Assembly: GCA_030607765.1 (NCBI GenBank)
Contig: JAUWJJ010000114.1
Span: 1-5,128 of the forward strand
DNA: 5,128 bases
Origin: Candidatus Aerophobota bacterium
Lineage (GTDB): Bacteria > Aerophobota > Aerophobia > Aerophobales > B3-G15
Direction of reading: 5' to 3'
Below, piece by piece: positions 1 through 5,128 of this stretch (its first letter is position 1; the number at the start of each line of letters is the position of its first letter). The translations under genes were made by a program, and so were the position numbers. A model generated the notes under the pieces. It had not been told where the DNA came from. It was given only the letters and a program-made list of their open reading frames with translations, and did no database searches.

Positions 1-127
1 AAGTAGCCCCATAAAATGGGATTCTAAATTGGACATCAAAGGAAAACCAAATTGGTATTCTCTTATTTTTCCTTTGAGCTAAATCTCCCCACAACTTTTT
101 TACCATCTTATTGTGTTCCTGAAACAT
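1..127 (-). CDS. URO-D/MtaA-like protein, N-terminal part (second paralogue, cut by window edge)
   Basis: An ATG at 127 opens a frame of 42 codons that runs off the window. Its N-terminus (MFQEHNKMVKKLW...) aligns without gaps to residues 17-57 of the URO-D-like protein at 1702-2880. By eye 15 of 41 positions are identical, including F, H-N-K, L-W, D, N-x-R, P-I, F, D and G-x-T. That makes it a divergent member of the same family (uroporphyrinogen decarboxylase / cobalamin-dependent methyltransferase fold), presumably cytoplasmic. AAGGAG lies 8 nt before the ATG (141-136), and the stop of the barrel gene is only 17 nt upstream, so the two are almost certainly co-transcribed. The catalytic and metal-binding half lies outside the window, so substrate cannot be discussed. 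I am confident it is coding and fairly confident of the family. Confidence 0.85.
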   Translation of the reverse strand, partial: MFQEHNKMVKKLWGDLAQRKNKRIPIWFSFDVQFRIPFYGAT

Positions 128-135
128 TTTTAAAA

Positions 136-141
136 CTCCTT
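136..141 (-). promoter_or_regulatory. Ribosome binding site of the second URO-D-like gene
   Basis: AAGGAG stands 8 nt before the ATG at 127 and directly follows the TAA of the upstream barrel gene (147-145). It fixes the start of the partial gene, which is too short in this window to be obvious otherwise. The tight spacing favours translation from one shared transcript. Confidence 0.75.
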
Positions 142-144
142 AAA

Positions 145-1560
145 TTATTCTAAAATCTTCTTTTGAAGTTGGTCTAAAGCAGGAAAATATTTCTCCTTTA
201 GGATTTTTAAGGTCTCTTTCCCTGGATAAAATTTTCTCCCTGCACTTTCAAGTTTCTCCTTTACAAAAGCCTCTTCTCCACCCCAATGAGCAAGTCTTGC
301 ATTAGCCTTTAAGACAGGTTTAATGAGCTTACGAGTAAATTCAGGTTCAAAGTCATAATTACACACATAACCAATAGAATTACTTATATTATAACCTGAT
401 ATAGTGTAACGAAGATATTTCCAGTCAAATTTAAACACATGCTCAGCTCGTAAGGTATAATCAGCATAAGTATCAATAAAAGGACAGTATACATAACGAG
501 CATTCTGATAATCGTAATATTCACCAATAATTGGTGAAGGAACATGAGCATAAAGAATCTTATCTTTTAATACTTTTCTCGTCCCTTTCATAATCTTATA
601 TGCTCGCCATATATCATTGGATACACCATCAAAATAAATACCATCAAAATCATACTTTTCTATGAGCACCTTTACTTCTTCAATAAATTCATCAACTTCA
701 CACAAGCAAAATATGGGTGATTTATAAGGAACTATTTTCATTCCTAACTTATGAGATGTTTTTACTACTCTTATCAACTCTTTCTCGTCTATGGGTACAT
801 AATGAAAACAGGCCCACCAGGCATCCCTCTTGTAAGTATCATCCTTACTCTTTACTCCTTCACCTTTTCTGGTCATAAAACCCTGATTCCACCAATGAAG
901 TTGAAGAATACTACCATACTGACTATATTCTTTTATTTCTTCATCTCGAGGATATGGTTGCCAGGGAATTGTCGTTGGTTCAGAGGCATAGTGATGCACA
1001 ACTCTTTCTTTAAAAGATTTCTCCCAGTCAAAAGCTCGGGGAGGAAAAACAGAGGTTAGAAAAGTTTGTCTGCTATTTAAAGGTAAAGATATACGCCAGC
1101 CATCTTTTTCAAAACTCATACTCGCTTGCTGTACATTATAACCTCCCTCTTTGTTGGAGGGAAGAAGATACCCGGCTATTCCCCCAAACTCATCTATTAG
1201 CATAAAGTTTCCCTTTTCAACAGCACTATACTCAGGGGCCCAGTTCCCTTTATAAGTAGCCTTAGTAGTGGCAAAAGCAGTCCGAATGGAGAGAAGAGAG
1301 TCTGCATTAATTCTTAAGTTTACTCCTGAAGAGCCTACCGGTTGATATAGAAAGCAGGATTCTTTATCTTGATAATCTACTTCTAATCCCTTCAATGAAA
1401 TCCCTAACATTAAAGTAGCTACTAATCGCTCTTTACCCAAGCGCTGATAGCAGAGTATTTCCGCAGGGTTAGATTTCTTAATAGTATATATAGCTCCCGT
1501 GGTAATTACCTTTACCCAATCTTTATTTTCCTCTATGCTTTCTATTTGCATTCCAAACAT
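145..1560 (-). CDS. Putative (beta/alpha)8-barrel glycoside hydrolase-like protein, family not recognised
   Basis: This 471-residue protein has no signal peptide or membrane segment and is probably cytoplasmic. Residues 1 to ~170 look beta-rich (for example VKVITTGAIYTIKK), like the N-terminal sandwich found before many carbohydrate-enzyme barrels. Residues ~200-430 carry barrel-like strand ends: LHWW (221-224), HYVP (253-256), KIVPYKSP (275-282), YDFDGIYFDG (303-312), LYAHVPSP (336-343) and SNSIGY (393-398). The FDGIYFDG segment resembles a strand carrying a catalytic Asp in GH-type barrels, so D306 and D311 are candidate active-site residues. I cannot assign a GH family, and a non-hydrolytic barrel remains possible. 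ATG at 1560 is preceded by AAAGGAGAG. A second in-frame ATG is codon 4, but the first is better spaced and is conserved in the remnant at 2855-2953. The gene sits between two URO-D-like genes, 17 nt from the downstream one. Confidence 0.85.
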   Translation of the reverse strand: MFGMQIESIEENKDWVKVITTGAIYTIKKSNPAEILCYQRLGKERLVATLMLGISLKGLEVDYQDKESCFLYQPVGSSGVNLRINADSLLSIRTAFATTKATYKGNWAPEYSAVEKGNFMLIDEFGGIAGYLLPSNKEGGYNVQQASMSFEKDGWRISLPLNSRQTFLTSVFPPRAFDWEKSFKERVVHHYASEPTTIPWQPYPRDEEIKEYSQYGSILQLHWWNQGFMTRKGEGVKSKDDTYKRDAWWACFHYVPIDEKELIRVVKTSHKLGMKIVPYKSPIFCLCEVDEFIEEVKVLIEKYDFDGIYFDGVSNDIWRAYKIMKGTRKVLKDKILYAHVPSPIIGEYYDYQNARYVYCPFIDTYADYTLRAEHVFKFDWKYLRYTISGYNISNSIGYVCNYDFEPEFTRKLIKPVLKANARLAHWGGEEAFVKEKLESAGRKFYPGKETLKILKEKYFPALDQLQKKILE

Positions 1561-1561
1561 T

Positions 1562-1666
1562 TTAATTCTCTCCTTTATATACTATTTTATGTCGTTTTAG
1601 ACTTAAATAAAGATTTTTCATATTCTGACAGTCTTTAAATTTTTCTTCAATAATTTGCTCATTCAT
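1562..1666 (-). CDS. Doubtful 34-codon ORF in the spacer before the barrel gene
   Basis: ATG at 1666 opens an uninterrupted frame (MNEQIIEEKFKDCQNMKN...) that ends in TAA one nucleotide before the ATG of the barrel gene, so the barrel gene's SD lies within its last codons. The peptide is charged and hydrophilic, with no motif I recognise. There is no convincing SD; only GGAAACG lies about 10 nt upstream. It could be a coupling leader, the worn tail of a deleted gene, or chance in AT-rich DNA. Chance is the most likely reading. Confidence 0.2.
   Translation of the reverse strand: MNEQIIEEKFKDCQNMKNLYLSLKRHKIVYKGEN
1568..1576 (-). promoter_or_regulatory. Ribosome binding site of the barrel gene
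   Basis: AAAGGAGAG lies 7 nt before the ATG at 1560 and supports that codon rather than the in-frame ATG at codon 4. The equivalent site before the remnant copy reads AGAAGAG and is weaker. Confidence 0.7.
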
Positions 1667-1669
1667 TAT

Positions 1670-1691
1670 TAATCGTTTCCGGTAACAATTA
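1670..1691 (-). terminator. Weak hairpin after the URO-D-like gene
   Basis: On the transcribed strand an 8-bp stem with one G-U pair (TAATTGTT / AACGATTA) encloses a six-base loop (ACCGGA), 10 nt after the stop of UROD-1. It is AT-rich and has no U-tract, so at most it is a weak terminator or a 3' stabilising hairpin. It may be chance. Confidence 0.2.
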
Positions 1692-1701
1692 TCTTACTTA
1701 A

Positions 1702-2880
1702 TTAACACTTACCGCACTCCCCATATTTTTTTCCCGCCTCATACATTGTTTTAAAATACTCCAGAGGTGTGTCCCTATTTACATCACCTTCTATCTGCAA
1801 CCGACCCGATTTCTTTGCCTCATTATTTAACATTTCTTTCATCATTTTATCAATTGCTTCTACAGGACCCACTTTTAATGTAGTATGATTTACTTGTGCA
1901 TTGATTGAAAGGAGAGGAAATTTTGTAAGCAACTTGCCCACATCTACAAAAGCAAGGGGACCTGGGCCATCAAGAGTTCTGATATTAAGCTTTTCATATA
2001 ACATTTTGTAATGTTGAAAAACCTTACCGCAAAGATGTATCCCTCGGGGCCCCATAGTCATCGTAGAATAAATGCGTTCATGGTGAGGCAAAACAAATCT
2101 TTCGTACATTTCTCCTGAAATAAGAGTAAGGGCGTCATCGGCCATACCCCACCCACTTGCGAAGGGTAATACCTGTGCTTCCCCGGTTAACTGATACCAT
2201 GCTTTTATATACGCAATAATTTTATCCGTAACAAGTAAAAGAAGATTTTCTATAAACTCTGGATCTTCCAGCAGATCAAAAGATATTTGTTCAGCACCTC
2301 GAATATATTGTGCTACGGTAAAGATGCCATTGGTATGACCCAGAGGTGGTTTAATTTTAACAGGATGTCCCATAAAATGGATTTCAGATGCAATTTTTTC
2401 CATTGATTTATATAACTTAAACAACGAATTTTTTTTAAGACGCTCTACCGGATTAATGTTAGCTATCATAGACAAAAGGCTTTTTTTATCCATTGAAATA
2501 GGTCTTGGCCAAGCAAAGTCATTTTCTTGTATAATGATTTCACAACCAAAAAACTCTGCCTCGTCATGCCAAAAACGTGGTATTACCACCCATGCCTCTT
2601 CAGGAATACCCATAATTTTATCCTGAAATATATTAAACCGCATCCAAGCTTGTCCTATAAGTTGAGCTTCGAGTTGGATAGAAGGGTCAGTATAAAATTC
2701 GCGGAAGGTTCGACCTATCAAACTAAGCCAAAGATTTTCATCACTCTCGAAAGTAATAGGAACACGACGATTTTCCTTTTTTCGAAAATCTTCCCATAAT
2801 TCCAAAGTTTCTTTATTATGTTTTCTAAATTCCTTATGTTTTCTAAATTGCTGGCTAAATTCTTTTAATCTTCTTTGCAC
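1702..2880 (-). CDS. URO-D/MtaA-like protein (cobalamin-dependent methyltransferase-like), UROD-1
   Basis: This 392-residue soluble protein is the usual length for the family. Recognisable URO-D superfamily segments are HDEAEFFGCEI (105-115), the central GHTNGIF (181-187), MADDALTLISGEMYERFVLP (246-265), GPRGIHLCGK (277-286), and the C-terminal GDVNRDTPLEYF (365-376). The H-x-C pair (H282, C284) matches the zinc/thiol-binding motif of the MtaA/CmuA methyltransferase branch rather than haem-pathway HemE, so methyl transfer from a corrinoid is more likely than porphyrin decarboxylation. No corrinoid partner is in view. Where MtaA-type proteins often have G-C before the TPxEN segment, this one has G365-D366, and it ends in C389-G-K-C392. 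The start is GTG at 2880 with AGGAG 6 nt upstream, and no ATG lies nearby. Residues 12-23 are a tandem duplication, and the second paralogue begins at the equivalent of residue 17, so the first ~16 residues look newly acquired. Confidence 0.88.
   Translation of the reverse strand: MQRRLKEFSQQFRKHKEFRKHNKETLELWEDFRKKENRRVPITFESDENLWLSLIGRTFREFYTDPSIQLEAQLIGQAWMRFNIFQDKIMGIPEEAWVVIPRFWHDEAEFFGCEIIIQENDFAWPRPISMDKKSLLSMIANINPVERLKKNSLFKLYKSMEKIASEIHFMGHPVKIKPPLGHTNGIFTVAQYIRGAEQISFDLLEDPEFIENLLLLVTDKIIAYIKAWYQLTGEAQVLPFASGWGMADDALTLISGEMYERFVLPHHERIYSTMTMGPRGIHLCGKVFQHYKMLYEKLNIRTLDGPGPLAFVDVGKLLTKFPLLSINAQVNHTTLKVGPVEAIDKMMKEMLNNEAKKSGRLQIEGDVNRDTPLEYFKTMYEAGKKYGECGKC
2816..2849. repeat. Perfect 16-bp direct repeat, period 18, within the UROD-1 start region
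   Basis: The 16-mer ttatgttttctaaatt occurs at 2816-2831 and again at 2834-2849, an exact six-codon period. It encodes the near-repeat FRKHKE-FRKHNK (residues 12-23). The repeat keeps the reading frame and is absent from the equivalent N-terminus of the second paralogue, so it looks like a recent slippage duplication. Confidence 0.9.
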
Positions 2881-2953
2881 GAGGATCTCCTGTGGTAGTT
2901 ACCTTTACCCAAGCTTTATTTTCCTCTATACTTTCTATTTGCATTCCAAACAT
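2855..2953 (-). pseudogene. Truncated 5' copy of the barrel gene (C' remnant)
   Basis: From ATG at 2953, 67 nt match the first 67 nt of the barrel gene (1560-1494) with four mismatches, about 94% identity. The peptide begins MFGMQIESIEENKAWVKV; two mismatches are silent and two change residues (D to A, I to T). Similarity stops abruptly at 2887, and the frame then runs through unrelated codons to a TAG at 2857-2855, giving a 32-codon ORF. That ORF overlaps the start of UROD-1 by 26 nt in another frame. Only AGAAGAG precedes its ATG, a weaker SD than the intact gene has. It is best read as the scar of a lost or partly duplicated barrel gene. It might still be translated as a leader peptide, but I see no direct evidence for that. 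Confidence 0.85.
2887..2891 (-). promoter_or_regulatory. Ribosome binding site of UROD-1, lying inside the C' remnant
   Basis: AGGAG sits 6 nt before the GTG at 2880 and decides this non-ATG start. In the intact barrel gene the same position reads GGGAG inside codons for T-G-A; one silent change (ACG to ACA) in the remnant gives the fuller SD. The site is therefore derived from coding sequence of another gene. Confidence 0.7.
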
Positions 2954-2975
2954 TTAATCTCTTCTATTAAATTAT

Positions 2976-3009
2976 TAGAGGGGAGAATCAACAAATATTC
3001 TCCCCTCTA
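2976..3009 (-). terminator. Strong hairpin after the solute-binding protein gene
   Basis: A perfect 13-bp inverted repeat (tagaggggagaat / attctcccctcta) flanks an 8-nt loop and begins 27 nt after the stop codon at 3037. On the minus strand it is followed by the moderately U-rich ATAATTTAATAG rather than a clean U-run. It is likely an intrinsic terminator of incomplete efficiency, or a 3' stabilising hairpin that keeps binding-protein mRNA more abundant than the downstream genes. Such hairpins are common after binding-protein genes. Confidence 0.75.
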
Positions 3010-3036
3010 TACCTATCTACAAACTTTACATTTCTT

Positions 3037-4932
3037 CTATTTCTTTATGAAAAACTGTGCAATATATTCTGATTCATGCTCATCATTCATCATCTCGGCT
3101 ACATTTCTGAAATTATTCTTAGCTAGACCAAATATTATTCTTGAAGGCTCTGTCACAATTCCTATAGTCCACAAATTCTCAGCATGAATTGCCAGTGCCT
3201 CTTTGCTCAACTCAATTCTTTTTTCTGCAGAGACTTCTTTGAGAATTTCATCACGGAGTTCCATTAGTCTTTTCACATCTTGAGGAGGCTCTTCTCCTTC
3301 TTTACCATTAGAAACAAACCAGAGAGCCCACTTTTGGCACCATGAAGCCCAGCCACCACCGGGATAGAAAGGAAAAACAGTTGAATAGATTACTGGAGGC
3401 ATACCTACAAACCCACGATTTTGAGCTTCACAATATAAATCGTAACCACAAGATGCACTTAGGGAACCCCAAAGACCGTCAGCTATAATCTTGGGCACTA
3501 TTTTTATACCTATTTCCTTCCAGTATTTACTATTTAAGAGATCCATTATGTCCGGAGCATCAGGTGGCCAGCCTCTGTTCATAAGTACAAACTCTAATTT
3601 TTTACCATTAGGAAGTAATCGATACTCGTGTTTTTCATCCCATTTTAACCCTAACTCATCCAAAATCTTGTTTGCTTTATCTGGATTATATTCAGTATAG
3701 GATTTACAAAATCGTTCCTCATACCATGGCATTCCTTCAGGTGGAAATGCTTGGCTGGGAATACCTATTCCTTTCCAGAGTAAAGTATTTACTTCCTCTC
3801 TGTCTATAGCTACTGACAAGGCAATACGAAATTGTTTATCACGAAACAGCTTACGAATTACCGGATCTTCATGCCAGAAATTAAAGTAAATGGTGCCATG
3901 ATTCGTTCCGCAGGGAAGCCTTGAAGTTAATCGGTAATCACCTTTTTCCCTATATTGCATTAGCATAGACCAGTACTCTATATTTTGACCCAGAGCTTTT
4001 ACCCCATAATCCATTTCTCCAGCCATAGTCTTTAGTAATGTAGTTTCTGTACTACTTGTGAAAGTTCTCTGCCATTTATCAATATAAGGTAATTGATTTC
4101 CCTCAGTATCAACCTTCCAGTAATATGGGTTCCGCATGAAAATTTGTATCGGTTTATCATCCGTATTTTGAGGTATCCAGGCATCTATTTGGGGACATTC
4201 CGGATTATTAAAGTGACTATTTTTGCTTCCGAATAAATCTATCCAGATATCGAAACCTTCTTTTTTCATTACCTTCTTTATCTCATCCATTGGCGTATAT
4301 TTAGGATGGAATTGCTTTAGATAATGTTTACAAGCATATCCCTCGCGACCAGGAGCTATAAGAAGTTCGAGGAACATACCGTAGGGCTCAACAAAACTTA
4401 TTTTGAAGGTGTAATCATCTATCTTTTCTATTTTACCCGGTTTATCACCTATCATAAAGAATGACGGCGGAACGGGGCTGAGTTCCTTATTGAGCATTAT
4501 GTCATTCCAATAGAATACAAAGTCATCCGCAGTAAAGGGCACCCCATCACTCCATTTCATTCCTTTTCGCAAATAAAAAGTTATGCTTTTATTGTTTTCG
4601 CTCCACTCCCAACCTTTAGCTATATTGGGTAAAATTTTTTTATAATCAGAGGAAAAACAGGTTAGGTTCTCCGTGAACATTTGACGGGAGTAACCTCTGC
4701 TATATCTCTGCATCATTACCTGTCTGGCGGTTCCTCCATACTGGCCAATTTCCTCTACCGGTTCTATTATCAATGGTTCTTCAGGAAGTCTTTCTTCTAC
4801 TGGAGGAAGTTCTCCTGCAGCTACTTTTGTTCTGAGCATCGGAGCTTCTTTATATTCCATTGCTAGAGTTAAACCTACAGTTGCTAAACATATAGCTCCA
4901 CTTAAAAATAATACACCTATTTTTTTAATCAA
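3037..4932 (-). CDS. Extracellular solute-binding protein of ABC importer, SBP_bac_5 family
   Basis: This 631-residue secreted protein binds a small solute (peptide, oligosaccharide, nickel or opine class) and delivers it to an ABC importer. Residues 1-24 form a signal peptide: M-I-K-K, a hydrophobic core, and probable cleavage after LTLA. The only early Cys (C15) does not sit in a normal lipobox, so a free or wall-associated protein is more likely than a lipoprotein. Family-5 landmarks are GWEWSENNKSITFYLRKGMK (107-126), SDGVPFTADDFVFYW (128-142), RNPYYWKVD (267-275), PYID (282-285) and FRIALSVAIDREEVN (368-382). It is longer than the usual 500-550 residues, partly through a segment around 205-262. 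The start is TTG at 4932, with AAAGGAG 6 nt upstream; the next Met (25) would remove the whole signal. No permease or ATPase gene is in the window, so its partners are unknown. A strong hairpin follows. Confidence 0.93.
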   Translation of the reverse strand: MIKKIGVLFLSGAICLATVGLTLAMEYKEAPMLRTKVAAGELPPVEERLPEEPLIIEPVEEIGQYGGTARQVMMQRYSRGYSRQMFTENLTCFSSDYKKILPNIAKGWEWSENNKSITFYLRKGMKWSDGVPFTADDFVFYWNDIMLNKELSPVPPSFFMIGDKPGKIEKIDDYTFKISFVEPYGMFLELLIAPGREGYACKHYLKQFHPKYTPMDEIKKVMKKEGFDIWIDLFGSKNSHFNNPECPQIDAWIPQNTDDKPIQIFMRNPYYWKVDTEGNQLPYIDKWQRTFTSSTETTLLKTMAGEMDYGVKALGQNIEYWSMLMQYREKGDYRLTSRLPCGTNHGTIYFNFWHEDPVIRKLFRDKQFRIALSVAIDREEVNTLLWKGIGIPSQAFPPEGMPWYEERFCKSYTEYNPDKANKILDELGLKWDEKHEYRLLPNGKKLEFVLMNRGWPPDAPDIMDLLNSKYWKEIGIKIVPKIIADGLWGSLSASCGYDLYCEAQNRGFVGMPPVIYSTVFPFYPGGGWASWCQKWALWFVSNGKEGEEPPQDVKRLMELRDEILKEVSAEKRIELSKEALAIHAENLWTIGIVTEPSRIIFGLAKNNFRNVAEMMNDEHESEYIAQFFIKK

Positions 4933-4938
4933 TTTTTA

Positions 4939-4945
4939 CTCCTTT
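4939..4945 (-). promoter_or_regulatory. Ribosome binding site fixing the TTG start of the binding protein
   Basis: AAAGGAG lies 6 nt before TTG at 4932. It makes the TTG start preferable to any downstream ATG and keeps the signal peptide. I see no convincing -35/-10 pair in the 64-nt gap at 4933-4996, so the gene may be read from a promoter further upstream. Confidence 0.75.
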
Positions 4946-4996
4946 GCAATTTTCTAATTTCTTTCTCAAACATAGTTCATTTTTTCCTGAAAGCTT

Positions 4997-5128
4997 CTAA
5001 AAAGAAATTAATTTTTCAACACTTCTCTTTTTTTGAAAAGTTTTCCTTATTTCCCAGCTAATGGCCTCTTTTACTTTCTCACCTCCTGGTGTATAATAAT
5101 TTTGGTACCCTACTAAATTTTTATTAAA
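4997..5128 (-). CDS. C-terminal 43 residues of an unidentified protein (cut by window edge)
   Basis: The frame entering at 5128 is open for 43 codons and ends at TAG (4999-4997). The peptide reads FNKNLVGYQNYYTPGGEKVK followed by EAISWEIRKTFQKKRSVEKL and ISF. Its composition is protein-like, with an amphipathic helix ending in a K-K-x-S-V-E-K-L pattern. That ending loosely recalls the last helix of family-1 sugar-binding proteins, which often end with G-x-x-S-x-E-E-A-L, but this is a weak resemblance and I do not assign a function. The stop is 64 nt upstream of the binding-protein start with no clear terminator between, so the two could be in one operon. Confidence 0.65.
   Translation of the reverse strand, partial: FNKNLVGYQNYYTPGGEKVKEAISWEIRKTFQKKRSVEKLISF

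Noticed and set aside
7..19. Palindrome cccataaaatggg, with a 12-nt match near 2369-2380
   Set aside because: The two copies lie in unrelated codons and frames of the two URO-D-like genes, and the arms are only 5 bp, so chance is enough to explain it.
751..1059. Plus-strand open frame of 102 codons
   Set aside because: It lies wholly antisense within the barrel gene, lacks a convincing SD, and its translation is low-complexity and hydrophobic in the manner of an antisense shadow.
1561..1701. Promoter candidates (TTGTTA, TTGAAG with AT-rich -10-like hexamers) before the barrel gene
   Set aside because: Spacings do not fit 16-18 nt with an acceptable -10. Such hexamers are common in AT-rich spacers, so no promoter is called.
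2527..3187. Plus-strand open frames at 2527-2799 and 2939-3187
   Set aside because: The first is antisense to UROD-1. The second crosses the remnant, the hairpin and the end of the binding-protein gene. Neither has an SD or a recognisable motif.
3491..4866. Plus-strand open frames at 3491-3700 and 4681-4866
   Set aside because: Both are antisense to the well-supported binding-protein gene and rich in Ser/Phe/Tyr, as expected from antisense reading.
4929..4973. 14-codon minus-strand ORF overlapping the TTG start of the binding protein
   Set aside because: It is very short and has no well-placed SD. The overlap with the TTG is what AT-rich sequence gives by chance.
5079..5087. Near-perfect SD AGGAGGTGA on the minus strand
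   Set aside because: No start codon at proper spacing opens a useful frame; GTG inside it gives only three codons. The bases are explained as codons for P-G-G-E in the upstream protein tail.
1..5128. CRISPR arrays, tRNA or rRNA genes, insertion-sequence ends, phage or toxin-antitoxin genes
   Set aside because: No regular spacer-repeat pattern, cloverleaf, terminal inverted repeats with a transposase, or matching small gene pair was seen on either strand.

Overview
The window is AT-rich bacterial DNA in which every credible gene lies on the minus strand, so it reads from right to left. The genes use TTG, GTG and ATG starts, each with a good AGGAG-type Shine-Dalgarno (SD) sequence. An orphan family-5 binding protein, uroporphyrinogen-decarboxylase-like (URO-D-like) paralogues and a poorly known barrel enzyme suggest an uncultured anaerobic heterotroph, perhaps from an Atribacterota- or Aerophobota-like lineage. 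That placement is a weak inference, because no marker gene is present.

Layout in transcription order: (1) 5128-4997, the last 43 codons of an unidentified protein. (2) 4932-3037, a secreted solute-binding protein of the peptide/nickel/oligosaccharide class (SBP_bac_5), with a perfect 13-bp hairpin just after it (2976-3009). (3) 2953-2855, a broken copy of the first ~22 codons of the barrel gene, about 94% identical in DNA to the intact copy. (4) 2880-1702, a URO-D/MtaA-like protein whose GTG start and SD lie inside or against that broken copy. (5) A 141-nt spacer with one doubtful 34-codon ORF. (6) 1560-145, a cytoplasmic protein resembling a (beta/alpha)8-barrel glycoside hydrolase. (7) 127-1, the start of a second, divergent URO-D-like gene that leaves the window.

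The downstream order is therefore C' (remnant) - UROD-1 - C (barrel) - UROD-2, which looks like an alternating barrel/URO-D array that has been rearranged. A possible common theme is import of a glycoside or other small solute, cleavage by the barrel enzyme, and methyl-group chemistry by the URO-D-like proteins. No corrinoid protein, reductive activase or transporter permease lies in the window, so this is only a hypothesis. The most notable signal is the C' remnant: a recent duplication or deletion scar that appears to have supplied the ribosome binding site of UROD-1.
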